A stretch of DNA of 64,000 bases from Urechis unicinctus (GCA_034190875.2 CM067349.1:4783979-4847978), one strand, 5' to 3'. Counted from the stretch's first letter, positions 12,400 to 26,711 are shown. The notes: generated by a model from the sequence alone, not told the origin. Made by a program: numbers and translations.

Positions 12400-15300
12400 G
12401 TTGGAAGTCTGTACAATTTGGATAATTTTCTAACCCTCGACGTTTGACGCACAGATGTCTATAAGCACGGTCAAATGAATAGTTACCGTCTGCAATCCAC
12501 TTTCTGCACTTCTCAAGCAATGGTTGTGCTGTTCCAAAAGGCGATAATTCGGCAGACATATAAGCGCATTTTGCTTTCATGGGGAATATTATATCATTGC
12601 AAAACTGAGATATTAAACAAGGGATATTAAATATATCAATTGCTCGCAATATTTCCTCCTGAAACGCAGAAACATCAAGCTACCTACTTCAATATATATG
12701 CCAAAGCATTGAATACGATAATCACTACCGTAATTGCAGTCTATCGTGTATCGCCAATATTTAGCTGTTTGTGCTGACCATTAGAACGATGGCAATAACA
12801 ATTCTGAGGCCGATGCAACAAGTGAAGGGCAGTCAACAAGCCTTACCATCGATAGAGCAAGAAGTCATTGTTCATGTAACATTAAACATCGCAGCGTGAA
12901 GGTTGAGCAGGAATAATTTGAGTGTACTTTAGAGGCTTGTGGTCGAGAATCTTGCAAGATGGCGAGTGGGAGTGTGCGAGATGATGAATCCATAATCAAC
13001 GTGACAACGCGGTTGTTATCGTCTTCTATAGATGTACACTTACTGCACCCACGCCACATATTCTCACTCGTCACCAACATTGATGCCGTCTCTGCGTGCG
13101 TGTTGCCTTCCTACGGCTAGGTGAATGGTAATAATGATCGATATACATGTGAACAATCACTAGATGCAGGCCATACTACACGGCATAGCGATAGCAACTA
13201 GCAAAGCACTCCTAAGCTGGCAAATATGACTGGAACGGCAAGATCCTGTCAGCGACAGGTCTCTAGCGCTGTAACGAAGATTAAACAATTCATTACAACC
13301 TCGGCAATCAAATGCATATTAAGGAAGATCAATTCCCAGTTATTTAGAGGAAATTGCAACTTGTCGCCAGGGCATTTGGTGGCATGCTAATAAACTACTA
13401 TGCGATCGCACAATTAGCACCCCTGTGATATGGTAGCGATCAGGTGTTTGTATATTAATACGCATGCACATGAACGGCAAATGAATATCATAATGCGCTA
13501 TAACAATGTTGACAGTTTCTCAATATGTTCAACCCGTCATTTACAGTGGCACATGTGCGCATTGTTTAGACACTGATAATAAATTCGAGCAGCATAAGGT
13601 TGGCGAAACAATGTCATCTTCAAATCAACTCAATACACGATAACTTTGTTGTTCATCACGATTTGCAATTCTGTATTGAGAGGGCACATTGTAGCAAGAT
13701 CAATAGCTGGCCAGTACACAATAGGGGCTGGTACAACGCGCAGTAATTATGAGGATAGATTGCATGGTAGCATCAACATTTATTACAACATGACATTTGC
13801 ATTTAGAACGACTCAAAATATAATACGATTGCATAAATACATTTATACACACACACGGCAAATCACTAATTGATGTATAAAATCTTAACGAGGATATCAG
13901 GTAGCCTACGTAACCATTGAAACTGACTTTTACTTTCGATAAATTTCAAATACTGACGATGGTTATGTATCGAACGCATTACCAATCACTATCAAGATAC
14001 CATTTTTTATGCCGTACATGACAACGATCTATCCTTATCATCACCCACTATACACCCCAACTTCCGCTTCCGTTAGACCTTTGCTAATGAATACATTTTT
14101 GTTAAGCATATCAAGTTCTAAGTAGGTAGTCGAATGTTTCCATGCTTAGCTACTGGCAAAATACTTCCGGATTGTTCAAAAACTGCAACCGTTCATCAAG
14201 GAAACACCATTAGCAATATCTGCATCCTTGAAAATCAGCCAGGTCAATTCGCAAGCAAAATCGACAAACAATGTTTTAACAATTTCCGCTACTGTCCAAA
14301 CTGAAACTGCCAATCCCGTCAAAAACACAACCGCACTGAACTTGCAAAGTTGCCATTATAGGCATCATATGATAACAATACAATCCTTTCTATCATGAGG
14401 GTTCCAACAATATGAAGGTACACATAATATCATTCATAACAAGCCACCCACAAGACCAAACCAAACGAACACACAATGGATTAATCAACCTAGAACATTA
14501 ATGTATAAACATTACCTTTCACACGAACAACCAGTGCGGATAGAGCAAATGTATGAAATATATCACCGAATAATTATAATGTTTTGTTTCTGATCAATCC
14601 AGGTCAGAGAGCCAGGCTACAAATCGTCATCTGTAGGAATTATTACGATGTAAGAAAGATATATTTAATGAAACAATTATATTATGCCTACTGCGTAAAA
14701 ATTGCTTGAGACTTGCCTGTAACTATGCGGTATATTCGAAATATGATTTGCGCTCTTGGAAAGGTCATGACAGACAACAGATCACGTATCACCTATACGA
14801 TATGCAAGATAGGTTGACACTTACAAATTTATGCTTTAGAGAGGAAAAGATGAAATGAAGCTGATTTTCGACAAAGTGTCATGTGACAGATGTCGACAAA
14901 CATCGACTGCACCACTGGTCACCCCAGTGAGCATGTCATGAAACGTAACAATTACATATAAATCTATCTCTATGACAATCAGTCTTTACCTCGATCCTGC
15001 TTTGCCATGTTGGACATTAACATTTACTATCTAGTAAAGTAATTTTAATTATAGCACATTACTTTTGTAAAATGTCCACTGTTGGTTTTCCCAGACTGCA
15101 TTCAGTGGTAACTAGATTACTGTATTTCACCGATTCAAATCGACAAAGCATTTTAACATAAAACCATGAGTGTCAATGAGACTTAATGCGTTACATCTAT
15201 GTTGCAGATTCAGTTGCCTAAGTGATTTGGCTTGCTTAAATTGGACTCCAGAATTAGACAGGACTTCACAGACAACAATGTGCTTACCGTATTGACCTCC

Positions 15301-15920
15301 TGGTAAGCGTGAGCGACAGTGACCGCGTCGGTGCAGTGGGATATCAACGATGCTATGTACAGTAATGATAGCTATGGACGCTGCAAGTTTACCGTGATAA
15401 TTGCCTAAGCTCACACAACTGCGCCCTACACTTCTCGCATTACAAGCAACGGGATTGGACGATCAAAACATACACTTGACTAACAAATCTCTTTCGCATG
15501 TCGCGGGATGCAGCAACGACGGAAATGAGGTTTTTGATGTTAATGGTAGCTGAATACATTCTTGTTAAAGCGAAGTATGCTATCATAATGATTGCTGCAA
15601 GTAAGAGTGGCATCAAACGAATTCCACCTCCCCAGCTCTAAATCATATAATATGTCCCTTAAACACAATGACAATGGATCAATCATTGTGGCAAATTGGC
15701 GCATTGTCCTTGAAATAATGTAAACGTATATCCACTGGCAATGATTCAGAGCACCACAACACCGGATGTAGAGTCAATAATATATCCTACATGATGACTT
15801 ATGCGGTTTATCGAGATGTGTAATGTCAGATATGGCTAGCAAGCAGTTATTGTGAGTAGATGTATTTTGCAGTGTATCTGAAGACAGCCCGATTTGTAAG
15901 ATACAATTAACTGTCATAAT
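12400..15920. other. No recognisable feature (3.5 kb)
   Basis: Long AT-rich stretch with no open frame above about 95 codons and no tandem or dispersed repeat that I could find. It is the longest featureless part of the first third of the window. Confidence 0.45.
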
Positions 15921-15923
15921 GGC

Positions 15924-16508
15924 ATGATGACATGGTATATACTTAAACAACAACGTGAAAAATGTGCGCTGTTGATCAGACACATAAATAAATATGATGA
16001 CATCGTGTGTCGTGACAACCAGCACCTGAAGAACACGTACATGTGGTTCGCTCTTTTCGGATTACCGATGATTACCACTAGCCCAACGAATACTGGGCGT
16101 TGTAATTGCCGCAATAGCATAAGTAGCGTTCAGTTACAATGGACTGATTATATTGATTTGATTGCTTCCAATGTACACCTGACCATACTTAATTTAGATT
16201 TGAAGCTACTATATCCCTACATCTTATCACACGATCAATCCACTTCGTCGATCTACTTAGGCTGTTATAGCAGGATACATCAGATGTATGTAACCTGGTT
16301 CCGTATGGAAAGTGAATGGCATGTTGTGTTTCTCAATTCAATCAGACTATCGAGGTTACCTGCGCTACTTCAAAATACAAATGCGGGTTCAAATCTCGTT
16401 GTTGGTCGAATATTGACCACAGTGGCATTTTGTCACTTTCCCGTTCAACAAGCTATCTTTAAGATCATTCCCAAACAAATCCTCTTTTCAGATTTGAATA
16501 ACAAATGA
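15924..16508 (+). CDS. Unsupported 194-codon open frame
   Basis: This is the longest open frame outside the tandem repeats. With base composition like this window, a simple random model makes a frame this long uncommon (expected well below one per window), so it is recorded. The content argues against a gene: only three Glu residues, many Cys, His, Tyr and Ile, no recognisable domain, signal peptide or membrane segment, and no promoter or neighbour to support it. Two shorter reverse-strand frames overlap its 5' part. It may be chance, or part of an unrecognised exon. No function is proposed. Confidence 0.12.
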   Translation: MMTWYILKQQREKCALLIRHINKYDDIVCRDNQHLKNTYMWFALFGLPMITTSPTNTGRCNCRNSISSVQLQWTDYIDLIASNVHLTILNLDLKLLYPYILSHDQSTSSIYLGCYSRIHQMYVTWFRMESEWHVVFLNSIRLSRLPALLQNTNAGSNLVVGRILTTVAFCHFPVQQAIFKIIPKQILFSDLNNK

Positions 16509-16509
16509 A

Positions 16510-17475
16510 TACATTGATAGGCCTGTGCAATACTGAAATATACAAAGAATTATTTCATCGATACATACCCGAAGGACTCAATTGGCTTTAGTAGTTTTAT
16601 TACAATAAGCGACATGTGCATAAGACGTTCCTGTTTGGCATTGTCTGCCACTTTATGTGAATGAAACATTGATTAATGGAATTACAAACATATTCGCTTA
16701 CTTTTCATGTTGAGCTCCTTGCTTTGGCCTCAAAGAGGTGGATTGAGAATGGCATGAATTATTTGAACTGACGAAAGTAAAGGGGCATTAGCTAAGAGGC
16801 GATAAAGTTTATATTGCGCTGACGAATAACACGAACACCCAATTGAAGTTGCATACGTCGTCGCCGCGACTGCGATTGGTTCTCGTGATTGGAAAAGAAA
16901 AAAAACCCTACGTCTTGTTAACTGACGTGCTGTGCTATTTAACCGACGACTACTAGTACGTTACAATACATCGACAGTCAGTGTAATTATATGATGTTAT
17001 TTAAATCTAACAAAATTAAAGGTGACATCAAGTTTGCATCTACGCGTAGTGTTAATCCCTGACAAATATCAGCAAGCAGATCGGCCTAATCAGGTCAAGT
17101 TATAACATTGTCTGTGTTTGTCAGGTATTTCACGTCTAGTTATGCGTTGCACGTTTTCTCGGCAGAGTTCTTTTCAGAATGTGACAAGTATTGTAATGAA
17201 AGTCTTACAGTGCATGTCATTTCATCAGAAAATGACTTTTGTGCTGGTAGAACACTGCCCTCAGCATTCATTATCACTCGATTGATTTCACTGCATTAGT
17301 GTAATTCTGGATTACATCGAAGCAGCTACATATTCTCACGGGCATGAATCAATCGGCATGAATAAAAGATAATTAGAACAAAGAATCAGCACCTGGGTGC
17401 TAGCGGCTGCTAATTCGCGTAAGGCTATCAAATGTGGTGAAACTTTCATATCATACATATGGGTTTTGAACAATG
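16510..17475. other. Mostly featureless; weak promoter-like patch near 16.87-16.94 kb
   Basis: Two inverted CCAAT words (GATTGG at about 16874 and 16888) precede a TATA-like TATTTAA near 16936. Their spacing is plausible, but the elements are short and common in AT-rich DNA. No gene lies downstream. Confidence 0.2.
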
Positions 17476-17479
17476 AGAT

Positions 17480-18515
<1,036 letters not shown>

Positions 18516-18519
18516 TTAA

Positions 18520-19965
18520 ATATGTTCCTACTCAAGCCATCTAAGGTTTTCACATAACCTGCACCTACTGTCTTTGGTGAGAATCTGAACTAAGCATGAC
18601 GCCTGGTGGCTAGTTATTCTACATTATTCATCCGTTCTCGGGTATAATTTTGTAGCCTTTCACAAGCTGACGTCAAACTGTTGGCATTGATTATATGCTG
18701 GGTTGTTTGGTACACTGCAAAATTGGCCCACTGTGGGGGCACACAGACATAAGCTGGTTGTTGGGGCTTTTTTCTAGTTGGGTACATTTATATATGTGGG
18801 TATTTATGTATCAATTGTGGCATAGGCTGTATGGCAAGTGGGCAGCAATATGCGATGACTCGACATGTTATGGTGGGCAATTTTGCGGTTGGCATCCACC
18901 TGGATTGCTTGGGTAAATGTTGCTGTAGTAATGACAAAGTGTTATTCGCAGCGTTACCATCTTTCCCATTTGGTATTTAATGGAAAAACAACCATTGTTC
19001 GACCCTTTCTTTACAACATAATTATCGCAAAAGCACAATAGTGGCAGTGATCTCCGTTTATATCTGTAAATTCGAAGCTTATACGATTGACAAAAACGAA
19101 AATGTAAGGCAACTCAATTTGAAACATAATAGTTCCATGGATTAGCAGTATCAAATTAATAGCAGATGTAGTGACGTCGGGTCCTTTATATACTTGCTAT
19201 TGCATGGTACTCCAGGATGCAATGTTGCTGTGAGTGGTAAATTTTCCAAATATTTCACCCAATCATTTGGAGTCATCGTGGTCCAACATGACTGCACTTA
19301 ACCTGTGGTACTTTATGGGATAGAATCATAGCGTGCAGAGACATTTTATTTTCACATATTCACCGGCCCACCAGGTATGGAAGAGAGCCGGGAACGTCCA
19401 AGCTACACGCCGTGTTTAATGCACAGCGCGTCATACCATGCCAATGATCAATTATCACTGTAGCATTTACAGCAACACAAACAGCACAGATTGCCCGGCA
19501 CACCTCTCTCTTATTCGTTCAACTCATTGGACAGTAGTATTCAGTTACACTGATCCTCTCTGTTTGCGACAATCGTCCTTTGATTTAAGGAATTATTTAC
19601 ATTGTTCTTACATCTGTGTTTGAGACGCATATCCGATGGCGGTTTGAACACTTTCCAAGATGTTAGCTGTTCCAACCTAAAACGTGTGTGAATTGTTTTT
19701 CTGATGGACTCATTTAATCATTTGTTGTCTGATGCTTCTTCAGTCAGTCAGCCAAGTCAACCCGAAGGCTAGTTAAAGTGCTAGTTCTCGTGTAATTCAT
19801 ACTACTACTCTCATGCTTACATACATTAAATTACACTAACTAGATAAGATAGGCGCGTTTAGTCATGCAATAGAAATGCTTAAACGATGCAGAGAATTTG
19901 CAGTGACACTCAACGCATTTAGGATCGATTTGGTGCTTTTTAATTATCCAATGAGCGCCGTAAAT
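18520..19965. other. No supported gene
   Basis: A G- and T-rich patch at 18690-18915 has a 73-codon forward frame that I considered and rejected (see rejected items). The rest is AT-rich with no feature. Confidence 0.4.
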
Positions 19966-19969
19966 CAAG

Positions 19970-20185
19970 AATTGAATGGTGTTTGACTCAGCGAACACGC
20001 AGCACATCTTGGATCTCGCTTGAATGGTGTTTGACTCAATGTCAGCGAACACGCAGCTCGTCTTTGATCCCACTTGAATGGAGTTTGACTCAATGTCAGC
20101 GAACAAGCAGCTCGTCTTCGATCCCACTTGAATGGTGTTTGACTCAATGTCAGCGAACACGCAGTTCATCGTTGATCCTACATTG
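19970..20185 (-). repeat. 54 bp minisatellite, about 4 copies
   Basis: Units start at 19981, 20029, 20083 and 20137; the spacings are 48, 54 and 54. The reverse strand stays open through all of them as part of a 109-codon frame (19840-20169) with an 18-residue repeat, such as CVFADIESNTIQVGSKTS. The short unit lacks exactly six bases, so the frame is kept. The other two reading phases of the unit are also free of stops on one or other strand, so the open frame may be incidental. The frame continues about 40 codons past the array into non-repeat sequence with no recognisable domain. Confidence 0.9.
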
Positions 20186-20189
20186 CCAT

Positions 20190-20730
20190 TTAGTGTTAGT
20201 TTGTGTCCAATGTTTTAGATGGCTCAACTTACGTCATTAAGTCGGGCCTTTTAATGAAACCGAGCTTTATTCATCGGAGCATACTTTCTCGATCATGACG
20301 CTCGCTTGCCAATGTCGTATAATTGTGACATATAGCTACAACTAAACCATCGCACTATAGCATCACATTGAGCGTTTACTTGGTTAGTAAAAAATGGCGT
20401 TAAAATGACCAATGATTAGATAAGAGTTATTCAAGCGTCGATTGTATTCTGAATTAAAGAATATTAATGTTCTTTTTTATAAATAATCAGCTGACGAAAG
20501 TCTATCAAATTAAAGACGTTATCGTCCACTGTCGACATGCAAATTTTTACCTGTATCCTGAGCTGCAAAACACGTCGACATATGTCTTACACGTCTATTG
20601 ATTGGCACGAATATGCATTGAAAATAAAAGCACTGAGTATAAAGAACTGGTGATCAAAGGAATGTAATCTGCATAAACATATTGTACTCTATGGATGAAG
20701 GTAATTGGATGCAGCCTGATGTGCAAAATA
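20190..20730. other. No recognisable feature
   Basis: AT-rich sequence with no supportable feature. Confidence 0.5.
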
Positions 20731-20734
20731 TTAC

Positions 20735-20752
20735 TTTAATTAGCTAATTAAA
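20735..20752. promoter_or_regulatory. 18 bp perfect palindrome with two TAATTA sites
   Basis: TTTAATTAGCTAATTAAA is fully self-complementary and holds two TAATTA homeodomain core sites facing each other. This fits a dimer site for homeodomain proteins. Only the sequence is seen; binding is inferred. Confidence 0.4.
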
Positions 20753-20766
20753 TTGATTAACTCTCC

Positions 20767-20780
20767 CCTCCAGGGGGCGC
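20767..20780 (+). promoter_or_regulatory. CTCF-like motif
   Basis: CCTCCAGGGGGCGC matches 13 of 14 positions of the CTCF core consensus CCASYAGRKGGCRS; only the third base differs. It is a GC-rich word in AT-rich surroundings, 15 bases from the palindrome. CTCF is found in bilaterian animals, so the function depends on the organism being one. Confidence 0.45.
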
Positions 20781-20784
20781 TGAT

Positions 20785-21195
20785 TCATATGAGTGTATAT
20801 GTTGTCCACTAAACAACCCCAAACCAAGCCCCATCCGGGCGATGAATAATGGGATCACCTAATTCACCCCGGTCATGATTTAGCTTACTCAACCGGTGTA
20901 GGAGCATCGGTTGTTAGTGTGACATATACACTTCAGTAAACGGTAGCTCGTACTGGATTATGTTGCGATTTATAAATACAGAATAATCCGGACCTCAAGT
21001 AAGCACAACATTAAGCACGCAAGTGGCAGCTTGCAATGTTGGGTAATTATCTGCGTCAATGATACACTAAAGCTGACGAGACTGAGTCTTTGTTTTTATG
21101 CTGTTGTTTCACATTGTACCTGAAATTATCTATTGACAGTGAACATATCAGGTGTTGTCATTGATGAATTATTTAATTACTTGAAAGAGTAGCCG
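20785..21195. other. No recognisable feature
   Basis: No supportable gene or repeat. Confidence 0.5.
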
Positions 21196-21199
21196 TTTG

Positions 21200-21335
21200 C
21201 GTGTAAAAAATAAGATGCATTATCCCCGAAATTGAAATGTGCTATTGATGCAGCAAAGTAAGTAATCCTAGCGCTTAAGTTGTCCAGACACTCTAATGGA
21301 AGTAGCATTAGACGTCGTCGCATGAGCAATGAGCC
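21200..21335 (+). repeat. Dispersed repeat R1, copy 2
   Basis: Matches 26712-26850 over most of its length: GCAGCA, then AGTAATCCT, AAGT, CAGAC, CTAAT and ATTAGACGTCGTC in the same order. The conserved core here is 21306-21332. A third copy is at 2590-2720. Confidence 0.6.
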
Positions 21336-21339
21336 TCAA

Positions 21340-22390
21340 TTATCGCACCTGGGTTTCACCAGAGGATTATCATGATTAAGATTTGGCAACTTCACAATCA
21401 GGACATACAAGGGATAACCTTTGTGTCATTTGTTGGTTCTACAGATTTTTCCGATGCCAACATTTGTAATATGGCATTTTCGTTAATAATTCCGGGACTT
21501 GAATAGTCTATCAACAAACATAACAATGATACACACCTTTTGGTCGGATATCTTTTTTGTTCAAGATTATTAAGCCATATTCTAATCATTCCTGTTAGAT
21601 ATTTTAGTGATTGGTTCGGAAAATTTGATAAAGGTCTCTCAAAGCACCGATAAACGTAATCAGACCGGGTTATTACACTTAAGCCACATGCCAAATTAAG
21701 ACCGATATATCTAGTATGTCGGTCAAATACGTTAATATCGGCTGAATCGAGAGACAGCCAATCCTTACCGTCATACGTGGTTGACAACAGAATGCGGCTT
21801 TTCAATACACATTCACCAGACACTTCCACAACTCCATCGTGGATTTATGGGCAATGATGCAGCAATTGCAATAGCGTTCATCGTCTGAAAGATTCTACTC
21901 TCTCAGAGAATTACTCGCATTCCGATGTGTACAATAGTACAATCACGATAACTGGAGACGAATCTGGAATGTCAAATAGTTGGGTTATTAAAGTGAAACG
22001 TCAAATTAATACAGTACTTGTTCAAATGTGGTATTTGTGTGAATTTTTCCGTTTTATTGTACGTAATAAACGGATTGGAATGTTACCTCTCCATCACAGC
22101 AATCACATCATCAACCCCGCATATATCAAAATCGTCAGCCTGGCAACTACCCTTGGGGCTTTCTGCGTTTGACATTGTGTATTATGTATTTTACAGCAGT
22201 CAATAAGTCAGCCGTTTGAAGTCACAAAACAAATAGTATAAATGCCAAATGGCGTTCCATTACTGTCCTGACGTGGTCAAGGGCTACGAAATGAGAGGTC
22301 CAAATGGAGCGCTTGTCATTCGACGCGTCGCAGTAAACCTTGGTTTAATAGGTGCATATTATTCAACGCGATTTAACATACATAAGACGA
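21340..22390. other. No supported gene
   Basis: A 143-codon reverse-strand frame (21398-21829) is near the length expected for the longest chance frame in a window this size. It resembles no family I know. Confidence 0.35.
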
Positions 22391-22394
22391 GTTC

Positions 22395-22520
22395 TGTTAC
22401 TTGACTTACACTGGGCGGCCGTGTGGATTTTCTGGGCCATTAACTTAATGGCATCTTCATCTGCAAACCGCCACTGGGCTTTCTTCCGGTTTAATGATTC
22501 TTACTCGTTTCAATCCGCCA
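22395..22520 (-). other. Possible exon-like fragment, reverse strand
   Basis: On the reverse strand a 40-odd codon stretch reads NRKKAQWRFADEDAIKLMAQ and onward, with mostly G or C in third positions, unlike its neighbours. It runs into CAGTGTAAGT, which contains a perfect GTAAGT splice donor (about 22401-22410). I see no acceptor with a pyrimidine tract upstream, and a stop lies close before it. It could be a decayed exon with a faint Myb/SANT-like look, or chance. Confidence 0.15.
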
Positions 22521-22649
22521 CACCACAAACATCGCTGCTTATTTTGGTTCCAAAACTCGTTTGAATGTATGAGTGTTTAAACTATAAATTTATACATAAT
22601 TTTCACACTTGGTAATGATCGTATGATTCAAGACGCACAGACACAACCA

Positions 22650-22746
22650 TAAATATATATATATACATTCATATATATATGTATACATATGCATGGATAT
22701 ATATATATATATATATATATCGATATATATATATATGTATATTTAT

Positions 22747-22793
<47 letters not shown>

Positions 22794-22805
22794 GTATATT
22801 ATATA

Positions 22806-22838
<33 letters not shown>

Positions 22839-23179
22839 GAATGCATATAATGTATATATGTGTATATATATGTTATATATATATATAACACACACACATA
22901 TATATATAGGCATATATATATACATAATATATATGTAGATATATTTATAAATAAGTTTATAAATATATATATATACATATATATGCATATATATACATTT
23001 AAATATATATGTTTAGATATACATATATATATATGTATATGTATGCATATATATGTTGATATATGTATATAAATATGTATATACGTTTATATACATGCGT
23101 ATACATGTACATAAATGTAGATATGTGTGTACAAATGTATATATATACGTTGATATATATATTCACACACGCACATAAA

Positions 23180-23269
<90 letters not shown>

Positions 23270-23275
23270 TATAAA
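22650..23275 (+). repeat. TA-rich microsatellite cluster (about 0.6 kb)
   Basis: Interrupted (TA)n with TATG, ACAC and GTATA variants, ending in a nearly pure TA run at 23185-23268. The many Ile-Tyr open frames on both strands are repeat products. Confidence 0.97.
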
Positions 23276-23279
23276 GTGA

Positions 23280-26200
23280 ATATACAGTTTTAATTTGATT
23301 GCTTATATAAATGTACGGAATGGATGGGACATGGATTTGAACATTATAGGCAAGGCGCATTGAGCAGGGTACACTATATATTATAGTGACGTATTAAATG
23401 AAGCTGTCACAGAATAAATGCCATTCCAAATTCGTGTCCCTATGGATAAATAAAGTCCATTTTTGGTATTTGCTCTGTTAAATATTTTGATAACGATATA
23501 AGGGAGAAGAGGATACAAATAATGAAATATATGTCTTATCGCTGCTTTGATAACCAGGAACTTCAAGCAAATTCCATATATTCCCGACTTGAGTTACAAA
23601 TCTGCTAACAACTAATAAAGACGCCGTATTGTCCCACTAAACATGATTATACCCACCTGTAATTTTCTCATCTAGATTGATGTAAGAACAAATATTGATA
23701 GCATGATGTACAATTTTGAGTATCTGGATATCGAGGCTTTGATATTGACTATTTAATAAACAACGTATAATCGATAACATTTGACAGCGGAGCTGTCTTG
23801 TGGCCACCAATAACAAGTACTGCTAAACGTCGTCATGGCCAAAATTGTGATAGGCACTCTGCTTGTGTCGCAGCATAGCCACCGGAAACTGCGCAGTCTC
23901 TCTTCGTTAACATCGTAGCTGCCCTAGCCAAGCGAAACTGGGTGATGTTTGGCATTGATTTCCACATCAACCAGCCCCCTCGCAAAACAGATTTACAACG
24001 AGTTAAGCGTTTTCGTTCTAAGGTTTCAAATCTAAGTAAAGCAGCGTTTCTATAGTATTTCATCCAGCGAAAACAATTGTATGTCAATTATTGTGCCCTT
24101 TATTCAAGTTAACTTAGATCATATGAATCTGTTTAACAAATCTTGTATGGCTGTTGCGCTCGCTGTGGCCTGGACCTATGTTTCTTAACCTTAAGTTGCA
24201 TTAAATCAATATATGGTTACCATAATTTTGGGCCGTTATAGGCGTTGCTTAATTCTATGCTATCTGAGGCAACATATGATACGATTTGGGTATTTTGGAC
24301 CAATTAGATATCACAACGCTGACGATAAATGGTCTGAAGACTACATGTTTACAACAGATAAGGAAGATAAAGATTGCCATTTGGCTGCATTGGTCTTTGG
24401 GCCAACTTGCATTGCAATATGTAGCGATAACGCTGTGGAAATCATTTAAACTAAAGGTATATAAATGAAGTTATTATCAAATTCCGTTTCATTATTGAAT
24501 TCCGCTTGCATAAACGTAAGACAGAGATATCGACGTTGATGCTGACTTGCTCCGCTAGCTTGGCTTCCTGTCATGTGATAAATGAGCATGCTCATTATAT
24601 GCACATCATTCTGTCGTTGTCCACGAGACCGGTAATCATCAATCGGCTCGTTTTTATCAAGCATGGCTTTAACAATGAACCAGCCGTGAATGACCTTATT
24701 TGACCGCACTCGGCAAGCGAATGTGCAGATTCAACTGCGCTTACAAATGAGGCTTTGCTGAGACACAGCTAAACCATCCATCCGGTGTGCGCCGTCTTTT
24801 GGAACATGGGTATGGAACAGGTCGACAACTAGGACAGTGTTTTGCGGGCAGTTGTAAATTAAACTCTAGTGATAACAAACATGTTTCCGTTAAGGTTTTT
24901 ATGCCAAATATCTATATTTAATATTATGACCATGTGATGCGCACAGTCGTTTTGCTTGCGTATACATTTAACATGTGTAGGCAAAGCATGTTTATATATT
25001 TGTCGTAGAGGATAAGGATGTGTTGACTGGGTCGTAAAATGAAACGTTGCCACCAGCTACATTAGTGCCGCCTATGTGACGTCAAATCCAATGAAAACAT
25101 CATCAATATTTATTGGGGCATCTCAGAAACTTTATCGGCTGCATGAATCTGATATCGACACAAATTGTTAAGGAGGCAAATCAGTAGATACAGCTTGTCA
25201 ACGGAAGAGCCAATTTCTTCAAAGCATCATAAATGTATGGCAAATAATTTAATGAGAGTCGTTCGCATGTGTCTGACTGTTCAAGCTAGGCCTCTATTCA
25301 ACGCTTTGTGGATCCGCGATGTTACCGAGGGCAATCACTTGGCCGATTAATATCCAAATGTTCACTCACAACGACAGAGATATTGCTCCCATTATTGCGG
25401 TCGTATAGTTATAGGCTGTAGAGGTATTTGTAGTTCATGTATTTCCAGACCCGCAATTGTCGAGCTGAAACATTGAATTGGACCATCAATGACTATGTTA
25501 ATGTCCAGATCACAGCAAATACACAATCCATTGTAACACGCTCAACGCACTGTTCGTCACACCAATTGCGAACCGAGGTCTGACTTCCCTTGATTAAATG
25601 CATTAATTTAAACTGATGTGAGAGTTTTTCTCTGGATGCATCTTTTAAATGCTGCATAAATAAGTGAGGACAAATCATTTTGTCATAATGGTAATCCTTA
25701 ACTATCTCATACTACTTTGTACTGTCGTCATATTAATATATATTTTCAAAGGACAAGTCACACTAGCTATTCCTCATAGAACGGCTGTATGTAATGTCTA
25801 CATTAGGAACGTACATTCAATTTTGAATAACATTTTATGACGATAAAAAGGATTGTAGTCCAAAGTAGATGTGTCATTTTACTTGCCCCGTAACATGCTT
25901 ATTAATGTGAACCGAGCGATAATCCATACTGTAGCTCCCAGGGATAGCACTTCAATATCACGTTGGTTTGTTAACTGCTACTAATCATATACATCATTGA
26001 TATTATTGATCTTCATCATATCTTGAAATGTGTCGATGCACATACCTGATCGGTAATGTTTATCTATCAGAATAAATATGTTTCATCATGATCATTGTGA
26101 CAGATCACAGTCTTTTGCCCGGCTGTTTATAATAAACTATAATAATCACCAGCATCTGTTAATATATAACTTGCCCTCGTAATAGACTAAACACGAATTG

Positions 26201-26710
26201 TCACAATTAGCATTTTGTAAACATACTTTACAATGGTCTTGATATAATTGTGTTGAATGATATTTTAATATGCTAACAACTGTAAAATTCAATGACCCAC
26301 ATCAAGGCACCGACCAACATTAATAGCTGCAATTGATGCAGTCTCCTTTAGGATGGGGAAATAATACTAGCATCCATTGGACCACATTTTGCGGCAAATG
26401 CTAACGGCAGCATGGCTATGTCCCATGCATTAGTCCTGGTTCTGTTTCTGTCACGCGATAGCGTAGTTTTTTATACCATAGAGATGGAAATAATTGTAAC
26501 TCACGAAGTACATTTCTGCTAGAAGAACCCTTTGCCCATATTTTGGCATTTGTAGCATGCAATTCGATGCATGATGTAGCTGTTCTTACGGAACCAACTG
26601 TATTTAATGATGTAGTAGGTATGAGTAATGTTGTGCTAGTCCAATTATAAATCAGACTTGAAAACAAGACTCATTAAACGTGACATAAGTGTGTTGGCTG
26701 GAACGAATGA
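23280..26710. other. No recognisable feature (3.4 kb)
   Basis: AT-rich, apparently unique sequence. No open frame above 90 codons has any supporting feature, and I see no tandem repeats. Confidence 0.45.
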
Positions 26711-26711
26711 G

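Noticed and set aside
16380-16400. tRNA-like B box (GGGTTCAAATCTC)
   Set aside because: There is no matching A box at the right distance upstream and no cloverleaf can be drawn.
18695-18916. Possible SRCR-domain exon (GKWAAICDDS resembles the G.WGTVCDD motif)
   Set aside because: The match covers about nine residues only. The following Cys pattern does not fit the family, and there is no splice acceptor that I can see.
21398-21829. 143-codon reverse frame as a gene
   Set aside because: Near the chance maximum for the window. The residues look like translated non-coding DNA and no family is recognised.
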